The position numbers were made by a program, and so were the translations under genes. Of a DNA stretch of 64,000 bases, positions 17,020-26,132 are shown piece after piece. The DNA lies in assembly GCF_009733595.1 (NCBI RefSeq), contig NZ_WOFH01000022.1:56757-120756 (forward strand). The letters run 5' to 3'. Below the pieces are notes generated by a model that ran no database searches, had not been told where the DNA came from, and saw nothing but the letters and a program-made list of their open reading frames with translations. Within the stretch, counting starts at the first letter, position 1. The number at the start of each line of letters is the position of its first letter. The DNA is from Actinomadura litoris (lineage in GTDB: Bacteria > Actinomycetota > Actinomycetes > Streptosporangiales > Streptosporangiaceae).

Positions 17020-17702
17020 CACGAAAGGAGCGCGCCCGGCAGCGCATGAGCCGGCGTCACGCCGACCTGCACCGGTGCCGCCTCAACTTCGATCCTCGGG
17101 AACACGATATGAGGACCCCGGAACCGGGGTGGCACCTCGATGACTACCGGCAGCAGCTGCCCCCGGAGCCGCCAGGGCCCCCGATCCCCGAAGGAAGCTG
17201 GGAAATCGCCCGCCGACTCGTACAGAACTACCAATACGCCGATCCCGGCATCATCCGGGAGATCTGCCGTTCGGGCCCGCCTGAGCCGGGCCGGGACATG
17301 CTGCTCCAGGCCCGGTTCTACGGACTGCGTTTCTACCTCGGTCTACGCGTCGGCGATGTCATCGACGCGACGATCGAGCGGGACGGACGGCAGGTACGAG
17401 TGTGGGGCTGGAACTACCAGACCCTGGAGGGGCACCTCGAACGGGGCCAGATGGACCAGGAGGTGCGCAAGTGGCTCGACACCGGGGAAGTGGAATTCCA
17501 CATCCACGTGTTCTCGCAAGCCGCGTCCACCCCCCATCCGATCGTCCGTTTCGGGTTCTTGTTCTTCGGTCGGTATATGCAACTGAAGTTCTACAAGCGG
17601 GCATGCCGCCGTATGAAGGAGCTGACCATGGCCGCGCTCGCCACCCGGCATCGGGCTCTGCGGGAGAACTCCGACCAGCGGGCGACGCGCGAGGGCGCCT
17701 GA
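17016..17702 (+). CDS. DUF1990 family protein, 228 aa, second of a pair
   Basis: The ATG at 17016 overlaps the stop of the preceding gene (ATGA), implying coupled translation. Residues ~70-210 show the classic DUF1990 signature: RFYGLRFYLGLRVGDVIDAT, then VWGWNYQTLEGHLERGQMDQ, then GEVEFHIHVFSQAAS, and the closing LFFGRYMQLKFYKRACRRMK with its basic helix. The first ~65 residues are an extra basic and Pro-rich extension. The family is of unknown biochemical role; membership is clear from the Gly-Trp-Asn-Tyr-x-Thr-Leu-x-Gly-His motif. Having two members side by side, one fused to an unknown domain, suggests they act together. Confidence 0.85.
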   Translation: MTRKERARQRMSRRHADLHRCRLNFDPREHDMRTPEPGWHLDDYRQQLPPEPPGPPIPEGSWEIARRLVQNYQYADPGIIREICRSGPPEPGRDMLLQARFYGLRFYLGLRVGDVIDATIERDGRQVRVWGWNYQTLEGHLERGQMDQEVRKWLDTGEVEFHIHVFSQAASTPHPIVRFGFLFFGRYMQLKFYKRACRRMKELTMAALATRHRALRENSDQRATREGA

Positions 17703-17792
17703 TCGTCCGGCAATCCGGTGCTGTCGCGGGTCGGCGCACGACGAGTTTGCCGTGGTGCCGTTTGCTCGGCTGCCTCCGGGTATCGCCCACTG

Positions 17793-18329
17793 ATGGAAGA
17801 AACCCGCTCTCGGCAGCTTCTGGGCATCTATCTGAACGACCATCTGGCAGCGGCGGCGGGCGGTGTGGGCCTGGCCCGCAGGCTCGCGCGGGGACGTCGC
17901 GGCTCGGACGACGCCGACCGGCTCCGCCGGCTGGCCGACGACATCGCCGCGGACCGGGGCGCCCTACTGGCGATCCTCAAGGCGCTCGGGCTGCCGATCC
18001 GCGGCTACAAGAGCCTGGCGGTGTGGACCGCCGAGAAGGCTGGACGGCTCAAACTCAACGGCAGCCTGCTCCAGCGCTCCCCGCTGAGCGACGTTGTGGA
18101 GCTTGAAGCCCTGACCCTCGCGGTCCACGGCAAGCGGGCCGGATGGCGGACTCTGCTCGCCGTCGCCGAACAGGAACCGGCACTCGACACCGAGCATCTG
18201 CGAAAGCTGCAGGCGCGCGCGGACGAGCAGCTCGCCGTCCTGGAACCGCTCCGGACCGCGGCGGCTGACAACGTGTTCCGCCAGGCGCGGTCCGCGGACT
18301 CCACCACCCCTCGACCGCAGGCCGACTGA
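17793..18329 (+). CDS. Conserved actinobacterial helical protein, ferritin-like architecture
   Basis: The 178-residue, almost entirely helical protein begins at ATG 17793. It contains stretches I associate with a widespread but unnamed actinobacterial family: LLGIYLNDHLAAAAGGVGLA, IAADRGALLAILKALG, WTAEKAGRLKLNGSLLQRSP and VELEALTLAVHGKRAGWRTL. The pattern of four long helices with Glu/His on inner faces suggests a ferritin-like bundle, but a full metal-binding Glu-x-x-His set is not obvious. It lies 90 bases after the DUF1990 pair on the same strand and may be transcribed with it. Confidence 0.8.
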   Translation: MEETRSRQLLGIYLNDHLAAAAGGVGLARRLARGRRGSDDADRLRRLADDIAADRGALLAILKALGLPIRGYKSLAVWTAEKAGRLKLNGSLLQRSPLSDVVELEALTLAVHGKRAGWRTLLAVAEQEPALDTEHLRKLQARADEQLAVLEPLRTAAADNVFRQARSADSTTPRPQAD

Positions 18330-19562
18330 GGACGGAGTAACCTCCGCCGCCTGCGCGGAGTCGGCGGGTGCGGGCGCTCCTGGGAGCGGGCCGACCGTGA
18401 AGACAATGGCTCCGGGGGGCAGCGGGCCTTCGGCGGTGCCATCGTCCAGGCGGTGGTCGTCGAGCTCGGTCGAGGTTCCCTAGGTCGCCTCACCGAACCG
18501 CTCGCAGGCCAGCACGATGCCCGCTAAGCCTTGATGGCTGCCGCATGAAGTGGATCGACGGGCTCCCTGCCGGCCCCTCACTCCCTACGGCGCTCCGCCC
18601 GCGCTGGGGGCTCGTAGCTGGGCGGGGTGGCGGTATGTGGTGGCGCTCCTGCCCGCTGGCGCCCAGTTCCTCAACCTCCTGCATCCGGCAACCACCAGCG
18701 CTGGGGGACGTCGCGGTGGCCGCGATCGCTACCCTCACCAGCTGGCTGACCGCCGCGGGCTTCAGCGCCCTCGTGTGGGAGCCGCCCCACTTCGCCCATC
18801 CCCCGACACCAGCGAGGCGTAGTGGCCAGTGCCGCCACCGGTGCCACGGCCGCCGCGACCACGCCCGGTTTCCCGCGGCCTGCTCTACCGCTCCGGTGGC
18901 TTCCGCGGCGGCTCGGGTGGCCGGGCGCAGGTGCGCATCGCGCACGGATGGCAGTGCGGCTGCGTTGCGCCGGGCCACCGCGACTTGGCGGCAAGGGCGA
19001 ATGCCGCTGCCGCGCACGGCGTGGACTCCGCATTCATCGACGACCAGAACGCCGAGTTGCAGGCCGCGACGCAGCGCGAGGCGGGCCTCCCCGAAGGCGT
19101 CAGCTTTCGGTCGTCTCCTGGTACGGCCACTCGCAACACGCCGAATTGGTACTTCGACAGGTAGGCGACAAGGCCATCCAAGGCAATCCGATGGACTGCT
19201 TCGCGAGCGGAGAAGGCTGATCTTCAACCGCCACCGAACAGGCCGCTAGGCGAGAACGCAACGCGAAGATCGCTCCATCCGCGGCGCGAAGGGGCGATTC
19301 TAGTCGCAAATAGGATGGCACTACCCAAAATCAGGCCCCTGTCCACCACAGGCCAAACCGCCGTCAATCTTCGGCGGCGCCAACCAGCCGACCCGAGCGC
19401 ACAGAACCCTGCGGACCTGCGAGAACAACGGGCGGAGCGGCCCACTTTCCCTAGTCGTTCAGCCAGGGCCTCGGCGTTGAGCTCGCCCGAAGCTCACGAA
19501 CCGTAACCCGTTCCACCAAATTGCGCGTCTCACCCCCAAACCGTTTATGTCAGGAGACACGC
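18330..19562. other. 1.2-kb stretch without a convincing gene
   Basis: Several 70-245-residue open frames overlap on both strands. All are Arg/Pro/Ala-rich without ribosome sites, and none matches a fold I recognise. The last ~30 bases hold the AGGAG site and leader of the excalibur gene. Probably decayed accessory DNA. Confidence 0.55.
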
Positions 19563-20021
19563 ATGTACCACCCCGGTCCTCCTCCGCGGGGAGGCCAGAA
19601 GTCGAAAGTCGGGCGCAATCTCGCCGGTTGCGGATGCGGTCTCATCCTCTGCCTCGTCCTCCTTGGAGGCTGTCTGGCGGCGCTGGACTCCGGTGACTCC
19701 ACTACCGCGTCGTCCACATCCTCGACCTCGCCAAGCCCCACAACGCCTTCGACGGAGCCGGACGAGACCGGCACGAGTGCGACGCCTCTTCCCACGCCGA
19801 GCGTCACCCGATCGCCCAGAAGGACGAAGCGCCCGGCGGTGTCTCGTAAACCGACGTCGCGTCCCCGCAAGCGAACTGTTCGCAAGCCTCCGGAGCAGGC
19901 CCCGGTGTACTACAGGAACTGCGCTGCCGTCCGGGCGGCCGGAAAAGCCCCCATACATCAGGGCGAACCGGGCTATGCACGTCATCTCGACCGGGACGGC
20001 GACGGCGTCGGCTGCGAGTGA
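19563..20021 (+). CDS. Excalibur calcium-binding domain protein, membrane-anchored
   Basis: The 152-residue protein starts at ATG 19563 behind CAGGAG. Residues ~18-38 form one hydrophobic segment (CGCGLILCLVLLGGCLAALD). A long Ser/Thr/Pro-rich extracellular linker then leads to a C-terminal excalibur domain: YYRNCAAVRAAGKAPIHQGE, then the calcium-type loop DRDGDGVGCE at the very end. In this family the Asp-x-Asp-x-Asp-Gly-x-x-Cys-Glu motif with a disulphide binds Ca2+ at the cell surface. The final bases overlap the upstream open region of the next gene. Likely exposed outside the membrane. Confidence 0.9.
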   Translation: MYHPGPPPRGGQKSKVGRNLAGCGCGLILCLVLLGGCLAALDSGDSTTASSTSSTSPSPTTPSTEPDETGTSATPLPTPSVTRSPRRTKRPAVSRKPTSRPRKRTVRKPPEQAPVYYRNCAAVRAAGKAPIHQGEPGYARHLDRDGDGVGCE

Positions 20022-20128
20022 TCCCTCAGGATCGCGTTGGATCGACTGTCACCATTGTTCAACGCTGCGTAGCCGAATTGACTACGATCGGCATTCTGAC
20101 GGCGACCAACGCGATCCCCGGGGCGAAG

Positions 20129-21367
20129 ATGAACCGTTTCCTGGCAGATCCCAGTCCCGCCGACGTGATCGGCGGCGTCCTCCGCGGCACATGCGGAGTG
20201 CTGGGTTGTACGGCGGTGGCCGGCGCCATCCTCCTCGGCGCCGCACCGTCGGCGGACGCGGCTCCGGCCGATCCGGATTCACGGCGCTCGATACCGACCA
20301 TCTGCCGCCCCCCGACAGACATCACCGACTGGTATGCGGCACGGATGTGCAAGGAGAGATGGCTGCCAATGTACGAAGAACCCCGAAAAAGGAACCACGG
20401 GCGGAGGCGTGACGGCAACTCGACCAGGCGGACGAATCGCGCGAATCGGGAGCGGACTCCGAAACGCGACCGGCGTCCTCCCTCGTCGAAGACCCCGGAC
20501 AAGCCGAGCCCCCGCCCGGCGACGCCGGAGCGTCCCCCCACCGCCTCGCCCTCACCGGCGACCGGCGGCACCCCGGAACTTCCCAGCTTCCATGAACAGG
20601 CCAGGAGCGAGGAGTCGCGGTCGAGGTCACTGCAACCGATCTTGCTGCTGGGCCTCCTCGTCCCGATCGCCGCGGCGTTCTGCTACCCGTTCCGGCATCG
20701 CATCTCCGCCGTTGCCGCCGGGACGCTGACGGCCGCCGTTCCGATGGACGGCGGCGAATCAGCGGAGGACGTCGTCCACCTCACCTACCGGCCGCCCCTC
20801 GACCCGTTCGCCGTGCCCGCCCTGGGGCTCTCGGGACCGGGCGCGGTCGCGACCGCGCGCGTCCTCGCCCTCACCGCGCTCGACCAGCACGGCGACACCT
20901 CCCTCACCGTGATCCCCCGCTCCGCCGCGACGGCTCTGTTCGGACTGGCCGAGGACGAGCTCCTGGACGAGTCCGCGGCAGGGCTGTTCATCCCCGGCAA
21001 CCTCGACGCGGCGCTGGCCTACCTGGAAACGGAACTCTCCATTCGCCGCACCACCGGTGTCACAGACGCGCGGCGCCTGCTCCTGGTGGCCGACTGCGAG
21101 GACGAGTGCGAGCGGATCAGCAGACTCCTCGCCCACTACCCGGGGGAGATCTCCACGATCCTCCTCGGCAACTGGGCGGGCGAGCGCATCGTCGTCGACG
21201 ACGACGGCCTGTTCAGTCCGTCGCCCGGTCTCACGAACCACTTTCCGGACCGGCTGCCGGCCATGTCCCGGACCGAGGCACGCGACCGCCTTCTCGCCGC
21301 CCTTGAGAACCACGACCATGAGCGAAGGCGCCCGTCGGGACGTCGCAACGGACCCAAGCGCACCTGA
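20129..21367 (+). CDS. Membrane-anchored protein with a domain resembling part of SARP/BTAD-type regulators
   Basis: From ATG 20129 the 412-residue protein has a signal or anchor segment (VLGCTAVAGAILLGAAPSAD), a very basic Pro-rich stretch (~residues 85-165), one clear transmembrane segment (LQPILLLGLLVPIAAAFCYP) and a cytosolic C-terminal ~190 residues. That part reads LGLSGPGAVATARVLALTAL, then FIPGNLDAALAYLETELSIR, RRLLLVADCEDE and STILLGNWAGERIVVDDDG. I associate it with the central domain of LysM/BTAD-containing SARP-type membrane regulators, here without the C-terminal DNA-binding and BTAD parts. The frame is open upstream to 20018, overlapping the excalibur stop, so a longer coupled start is possible, but the signal sequence favours 20129. 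Confidence 0.7.
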   Translation: MNRFLADPSPADVIGGVLRGTCGVLGCTAVAGAILLGAAPSADAAPADPDSRRSIPTICRPPTDITDWYAARMCKERWLPMYEEPRKRNHGRRRDGNSTRRTNRANRERTPKRDRRPPSSKTPDKPSPRPATPERPPTASPSPATGGTPELPSFHEQARSEESRSRSLQPILLLGLLVPIAAAFCYPFRHRISAVAAGTLTAAVPMDGGESAEDVVHLTYRPPLDPFAVPALGLSGPGAVATARVLALTALDQHGDTSLTVIPRSAATALFGLAEDELLDESAAGLFIPGNLDAALAYLETELSIRRTTGVTDARRLLLVADCEDECERISRLLAHYPGEISTILLGNWAGERIVVDDDGLFSPSPGLTNHFPDRLPAMSRTEARDRLLAALENHDHERRRPSGRRNGPKRT

Positions 21368-21756
21368 TCTCGATGCCCCCCATCGCCCTACGAGGTCCCC
21401 CTGGAACCCCCACGATCCGATCGCCATTCGAACCGAGCACCACCAGGCAAGTGACCCACGACGCGACCCGGTCAAGGCGCGTTGCCCGGAACGTCGTCGG
21501 CGCGTCCCGCTCGTCCGTGCGGCCAGGCTGGACAGCCCTGCTCGATGCCGTCTCCTCGTGAGCGAGCGCTGCGAACTTCAGTAGCCTGCGCCGGAACCGC
21601 ACCCGCGCCCCCGGCTCGATTGCAGGAGCCGACCGATGCCGCGAGCCGCCGGTGATCGCCATTCTCGGTGCGGCGGCTGCGAGGGCGACGCTTCACCGGC
21701 TTCCCGGGCATCGCAGATCGTTCTCATGGCCGGGTGCTGGCAGCGGGCGGGGTGTC
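21368..21756. other. Gene-free stretch between convergent genes
   Basis: No supported coding frame and no strong hairpin seen. Confidence 0.5.
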
Positions 21757-22542
21757 TCAAGTGGCGCCGTACTCGTGTCCGGTGCTCGCTGCTCTGGCGG
21801 CGGCAAGGGCGCGGAGTGCCCGGCGGATGGCGGTGAGATCCGGTGGTTGATCGGCGGCACGGTCGACGTATGCGGTGCAGCGGAGAAGCCAACCGCGAAC
21901 CACATCCTCGACTTTGATCTCCGCCCTCCGCGCTCTGGCGATCGCCATTTGATGCTTCTCTTCGAGGATCTGTTGATTGAGATCTCCCTTCGAGGCGAGG
22001 GCGTGGATGTCGTCCAGGGCGTAGCGTCCGAGTTGGTCGACGGGCAGCCGCCGTTCGAAGGCGATCCGATCGAAGGACTTCTTGGGCCAGTCGAGGATCA
22101 TCGCGGCGCCGCCGGCGTCGACGCTCTCGAACAGGGGCCCCTTTCTGGCCAGGACCACCGCGCGGACCGACTCCCGGGCGAGCCGGTCCAGGTCGCGCAT
22201 GAGGTACACGGGGTGTCCGCGGAAGTTGCTGATGACGTCGAGTTCGCCCTGGGCGACCAGGACCTCGATGTCCCCCCGCTCCACGTCGAGGCTTACCCGG
22301 TGGGCCAGCCGGGCCGCCGCCCTGGTCGATCCGATGGGCGGCTCGCTTCCGAACATGGCGATGACCTTCTCCCCTCCGCCTCTCGCCTCCTCGGCGAGTC
22401 GGGCGGACCATCGCTCGCCTGCGACGTCCGGGGCGGGGACAAGGCCGTGTTCCCGTCCGAGCCGCAGTTGCCAGTGGCTGAGGCCCAGGTGGCGGGCGAA
22501 CTGGTAGACCCCGAACTCGCGGCGAATGGTCTGTTCCGGCAT
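21757..22542 (-). CDS. Conserved actinobacterial protein with HTH-like N-terminus
   Basis: The 261-residue soluble protein starts at ATG 22542, directly behind AGGAGG. Residues ~7-40 (REFGVYQFARHLGLSHWQLR, then an LVPAPD turn) look like a helix-turn-helix that reads a wing, similar to MerR or excisionase-type heads. The middle is mixed alpha/beta with VISNFRGHPVYLMRDLDRLA and AAMILDWPKKSFDRIAFERR, and the C-terminus is helical. I know similar unnamed proteins in streptomycete genomes, often near integrated elements, but cannot assign a function. Codon use matches its neighbours. A DNA-binding role is inference from the N-terminal helix pattern only. Confidence 0.7.
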   Translation of the reverse strand: MPEQTIRREFGVYQFARHLGLSHWQLRLGREHGLVPAPDVAGERWSARLAEEARGGGEKVIAMFGSEPPIGSTRAAARLAHRVSLDVERGDIEVLVAQGELDVISNFRGHPVYLMRDLDRLARESVRAVVLARKGPLFESVDAGGAAMILDWPKKSFDRIAFERRLPVDQLGRYALDDIHALASKGDLNQQILEEKHQMAIARARRAEIKVEDVVRGWLLRCTAYVDRAADQPPDLTAIRRALRALAAARAASTGHEYGAT

Positions 22543-22925
22543 CTTCTGCCTCCTTGTCTCGTGAATCGGCGACAAGGGGAAGCCTGGCCCAGGCCGGGGA
22601 CCGAGAATAGTAGAATCCAATTCTGTGGATAACTCCCGGGAGCGAGCGGCGCCGGACAATCACGTGTCCCGAATAGGCGCTTTGACTTCTTACACACCGA
22701 TGCGGATGCCCGCTTGGGTGTGCCCCTGAGCACGGTCTGGCCACGAGATCACCGTGTCCCGATGGGGCAGGGCATGGGCCGGGCGTGGGCGCGATGGGAG
22801 GGATCCGGTTCGAGCGGCGGCATGCTCGCGGGATCCGACAGGGAGGTGCCCGGCTTGGGTGGCTTCCCTCCGGGCGGCGGGGCGGTTCGTGGCACCATGA
22901 AGCGCGTCCACCATGATCGGAACTC
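22543..22925. other. Divergent promoter region
   Basis: Lies between the HTH-like gene and the Ser/Thr kinase. It contains a small inverted repeat, AGAAT (22612-22616) and ATTCT (22620-22624), in an AT-richer patch. On the minus strand TACTAT (22612-22607) could be a -10 for the HTH-like gene. No coding frame. Confidence 0.4.
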
Positions 22926-23834
22926 GTGCCCATGCAGCCTGACCCCCCGCAGATGATCGGTCCCTACCGTGTGGTCGCACGGCTCGGCTCCGGCGGGATG
23001 GGAGAGGTCTTCCTCGCGACGTCGGCGAGCAGGCGGCTGGTCGCGGTGAAGGTGATCAGGTCGGAGTTGCTGGGCGATCCCAAGTGGCGGGCCCGGTTCC
23101 GGCGCGAGGTGACCTCGGCCCGGTCGGTCAGCGGGTTCTATACGGCGCCCGTGGTCGACGCGGATCCGGACGCGGACCGTCCATGGCTCGCGACCCAGTT
23201 CATCCGCGGGGTGAGCCTCTCCGCGGCGGTGCGCGAGAAGGGGGCGCTACCGGAGCAGGCGGCGTGCAGGCTGGGCGCCGGGCTCGCGGAGGCCCTGATC
23301 GCGATCCATCGGGCGGGGATCGTCCACCGGGACTTGAAGCCGTCGAACGTCCTGCTCGCCTCGGACGGGCCGCGGGTCATCGACTTCGGCATCGCGCGGC
23401 CTCTGGACGCGCTCCCCCTCTCGCGCTCCGAGGTGCTGGGGACGCCCGCATACATGTCGCCCGAGCAGGCCCTCGGCGAGCAGGTGACCGCGCAGAGCGA
23501 CGTGTTCTCCCTTGGCGCGACGCTCGTGTTCGCCGCTGCGGGCGCCCCTCCCTTCGGCGGCGGCCACAAGGTGCGCGGACGCATCGTCCACGGAACGCCC
23601 GATCTCAGCCGGTTGCCCGACCCCATGCGCGGCCTCGTCACGCGATGCCTGGTGAAGGAGGCGCGGGAGCGGCCGTCGCCGGAGCAGGTCCTGGTCGCTC
23701 TGTCCACGCTGCTGGACGCGCACTACGGCGAGGAGTGGCTGCCCTCGGACGTCGAACAGCTCATCGGCGTCCAGGAACACACGCTGGTCGAGGGCACGGG
23801 CGAACTCCCGACGCTCCGCGAAGGGGCCTGGTAG
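22926..23834 (+). CDS. Soluble serine/threonine protein kinase
   Basis: The 302-residue Hanks-type kinase has all catalytic elements: Gly loop GSGGMGEV (from residue 21), ATP-binding K42 in VAVKVI, catalytic loop HRDLKPSN with D136, metal-binding D153 in DFGIARP, and the activation segment ending GTPAYMSPEQ. The kinase domain covers nearly the whole protein; there is no transmembrane segment or sensor domain, and only a ~30-residue Glu-rich tail follows. The start is GTG 22926, or ATG 22932 two codons in. It is convergent with the TenA-like gene, and a hairpin between them (23834-23856) probably ends both transcripts. Substrates are unknown. Confidence 0.93.
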   Translation: MPMQPDPPQMIGPYRVVARLGSGGMGEVFLATSASRRLVAVKVIRSELLGDPKWRARFRREVTSARSVSGFYTAPVVDADPDADRPWLATQFIRGVSLSAAVREKGALPEQAACRLGAGLAEALIAIHRAGIVHRDLKPSNVLLASDGPRVIDFGIARPLDALPLSRSEVLGTPAYMSPEQALGEQVTAQSDVFSLGATLVFAAAGAPPFGGGHKVRGRIVHGTPDLSRLPDPMRGLVTRCLVKEARERPSPEQVLVALSTLLDAHYGEEWLPSDVEQLIGVQEHTLVEGTGELPTLREGAW

Positions 23835-23856
23835 GGGTCCGCCGAGGGCGGATCCC
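23834..23856. terminator. Hairpin between convergent genes, probable bidirectional terminator
   Basis: GGGGTCCGCC (23834-23843) pairs with GGCGGATCCC (23847-23856) over a 3-base loop, ten pairs with one G-T. It begins at the kinase stop codon. On the opposite strand it falls just after the TenA-like stop at 23893. Confidence 0.6.
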
Positions 23857-23892
23857 CCAGGACGGACTCCTCCGACGAGCAGGCACCGACGG

Positions 23893-24552
23893 TCAAAGGC
23901 CCTCGGCGAGGGCGTCCCAGAAGGCCGTCTCGTAGGCGTGCAGGAGACGCGCCGCGAGGGCGGTCTCCTCCGGGTCGTCGCCCGCGGCCAGTCCCGCGGC
24001 GACGACGGCCAGGGCCCGGTCCTCGAAGCCGGGTGGCGATTCCGCGAAGAAGCTGAAGAAGGCCACCGCCGCATCGTCCATGTCATAGGCGCCGCGCAGG
24101 GCGTCGGCGGCACGGGCGCAGTACGCGCCCCACTCCTCCAGGTTGGCGAGCATCGCCAGAGCGACCTCACCGGCCGTGCCGAAGGCGGCACGCTGAGCGA
24201 GAAAGGCGGGGTAGGTCTGGGCGAACGGGCGCGGCTCGTACGCTCTGAGATTCTTCTCACTTTCCCCCAGGGCCGAGGCGAGATCGTCCAGGAGACCGAG
24301 CGCCCGCGTCTCTCCCTGGGCGAGGCCGAGGAACAGCTCGCCGGACGGTGAATCCGGATAGCGCGCGGCCAACAGGGCGAAACTTCGCCGGTCGCTACGG
24401 ACGATCCGATACTCCTCTCCAACCAGCCAGACCAGGCGTTCCTGGGGCACCCGACCGGTTTCGAGGAGATCGAGGAAGCGGTTCCGGGACGTCGCGGCCG
24501 CGATCTCCCGGCGGGCGCGCGCGAGAAGTTCGGCGGCGATGTGGTCGCTCAT
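23893..24552 (-). CDS. TenA/THI-4-like heme-oxygenase-fold protein
   Basis: The 219-residue all-helical protein starts at ATG 24552 with GGTGGG upstream; an ATG three codons earlier is possible. Sequence such as FLDLLETGRVPQERLVWLVG, EEYRIVRSDRRSFALLAARY and AMLANLEEWGAYCARAADAL matches the TenA/PqqC heme-oxygenase-like superfamily. Classical TenA salvages thiamine pyrimidine and uses a Cys nucleophile at the end of the third quarter; here the corresponding region reads AYCARAADALRGAYD, so the Cys may or may not be catalytic. No thiamine genes are nearby, so this may be one of the divergent actinobacterial TenA-like proteins of unknown role. It is convergent with the Ser/Thr kinase and divergent from citrate synthase. 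Confidence 0.75.
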   Translation of the reverse strand: MSDHIAAELLARARREIAAATSRNRFLDLLETGRVPQERLVWLVGEEYRIVRSDRRSFALLAARYPDSPSGELFLGLAQGETRALGLLDDLASALGESEKNLRAYEPRPFAQTYPAFLAQRAAFGTAGEVALAMLANLEEWGAYCARAADALRGAYDMDDAAVAFFSFFAESPPGFEDRALAVVAAGLAAGDDPEETALAARLLHAYETAFWDALAEGL

Positions 24553-24682
24553 ACGACCCACCGGAGCACCCGGCGGGGCCGTCCGTCAACGGGACAGGCC
24601 CGGATGAGGCCGTGTGATCACGTGGATACGATGAAGAACGGAGCGTCTGCGCAGGTGTGGACGGAGTTGGGAGCGAGCGAGT

Positions 24683-25966
24683 ATGTCGGATTTCGAGCTC
24701 AACCACGTGAGCGGCCGCATGCCTCTGGAGGTGACGGAGGCGACCGAGGGTCCCTCCGGCCTGGGTGTGGGCAAGCTGCTCAAGGAGACGGGGCATGTCA
24801 CGCTCGATCCGGGGTTCACCAACACCGCCTCCACGATGTCCTCGATCACCTATATCGACGGTGAGGCGGGGATCCTGCGGTACCGCGGCTACCCGATCGA
24901 GGAGCTGGCGGAGAAGTCGTCCTTCCTGGAGGTCGCGTACCTGCTGATCTACGGCGAGCTGCCGTCGGCCGACCGGCTGGAGGAGTTCACCCACAGCGTC
25001 CGCAACCACACGCTGCTGGACGAGAAGTTCCGCGCGTTCTTCTCCGCGTTCCCCCGGCGGGCGCATCCGATGGCGGTGCTGTCGTCCGCGGTCAGCGCGC
25101 TGTCGACCTTCTACCAGGACAGCCTCGACCCGTTCGACCCCGAGCAGGTCGACCTGTCCAGCATCCGGCTGATCGCCAAACTGCCCACGATCGCGGCGTA
25201 CGCGTACAAGACCTCCATCGGGCAGCCGCTGCTCTACCCGGACAACTCCCTGGGCTACGTGGAGAACTTCCTCCGTATGACGTTCGGGCTGCCCACGCAG
25301 GCGTACGAGATCGACCCCGAGATCGTGCGCGTCCTGGACATGCTGTTCGTCCTGCACGCCGACCACGAGCAGAACTGTTCGACCTCGACCGTACGGTTGG
25401 TGGGCTCCAGCCAGGCGAACCTGTTCTCGTCGGTGTCCGCGGGCGTCGACGCGCTGTTCGGTCCGCTGCACGGCGGCGCCAACCAGGCCGTCCTGGAGAT
25501 GCTGGAGCGGATCCACGAGAACGGCGACGACGTCGACTCGTTCGTCCGGCGCGTGAAGGACAAGGAGCCGGGCGTCAAGCTGATGGGCTTCGGGCACCGC
25601 GTCTACCGCAACTACGACCCGCGCGCGGCCGTGGTGAAACAGGCCACCGGCAAGGTCCTGGACGCGCTGGGCAAGTCCGACCCGCTGCTCGACCTGGCCA
25701 TGCGCCTGGAGGAGGTCGCGCTGAGCGACGACTACTTCGTGGAGCGCAAGCTGTACCCGAACGTCGACTTCTACACCGGCGTCATCTACAAGGCGATGGG
25801 CTTCCCGACCAACGCGTTCACCGTGCTGTTCGCGCTCGGACGGCTCCCCGGCTGGATCGCCCAGTGGCGCGAGATGATGAACGACGCCTCGACGAAGATC
25901 GGGCGTCCGCGCCAGGTCTACGTGGGCCCGAGCGAGCGCCACTACGTGGACCTTCCCTCTCGCTGA
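24683..25966 (+). CDS. gltA: Citrate synthase, type II
   Basis: The 427-residue enzyme condenses acetyl-CoA with oxaloacetate to citrate, the entry step of the TCA cycle. The length and motifs fit the hexameric type II form: the strand-rich N-terminal domain (LDPGFTNTASTMSSITYIDG, GILRYRGYPIEELAEKSSFL), HADHEQNCSTSTVRLVGSS with the substrate His, GPLHGGANQAVLEML, the active-site GFGHRVYRNYDPRA, and YPNVDFYTGVIYKAMG with the catalytic Asp. The start at ATG 24683 is supported by GGAG upstream and the MSDFELNH-type beginning. It is a single-gene unit with its own strong terminator (26038-26077). Confidence 0.97.
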   Translation: MSDFELNHVSGRMPLEVTEATEGPSGLGVGKLLKETGHVTLDPGFTNTASTMSSITYIDGEAGILRYRGYPIEELAEKSSFLEVAYLLIYGELPSADRLEEFTHSVRNHTLLDEKFRAFFSAFPRRAHPMAVLSSAVSALSTFYQDSLDPFDPEQVDLSSIRLIAKLPTIAAYAYKTSIGQPLLYPDNSLGYVENFLRMTFGLPTQAYEIDPEIVRVLDMLFVLHADHEQNCSTSTVRLVGSSQANLFSSVSAGVDALFGPLHGGANQAVLEMLERIHENGDDVDSFVRRVKDKEPGVKLMGFGHRVYRNYDPRAAVVKQATGKVLDALGKSDPLLDLAMRLEEVALSDDYFVERKLYPNVDFYTGVIYKAMGFPTNAFTVLFALGRLPGWIAQWREMMNDASTKIGRPRQVYVGPSERHYVDLPSR

Positions 25967-26037
25967 CGCGACACCGACCAGACCTTGCGTGAGGGTGAAC
26001 GCCCGCGCGCCCGCCGCACAGGCGACGCACGTGAATG

Positions 26038-26077
26038 ACTCAAAGGCCGGGAGCCACGCTCCCGGCCTTGAGTTTTT
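26038..26077 (+). terminator. Intrinsic terminator of citrate synthase
   Basis: Stem ACTCAA-A-GGCCGGGAG pairs with CTCCCGGCCTTGAGT (15 pairs with one bulged A) and is followed at once by TTTTT. This is the clearest factor-independent terminator in the window, 71 bases after the gltA stop. Confidence 0.9.
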
Positions 26078-26132
26078 CGCCCACGAGTGCGGATCGCGCG
26101 CGACGGGTCGCCGTGATGGTTACCGTCGGCGC

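Noticed and set aside
18490..19249. Overlapping 234- and 245-codon frames on both strands
   Set aside because: Neither has a ribosome site, and both are Arg/Pro/Ala-rich shadows without recognisable domains.
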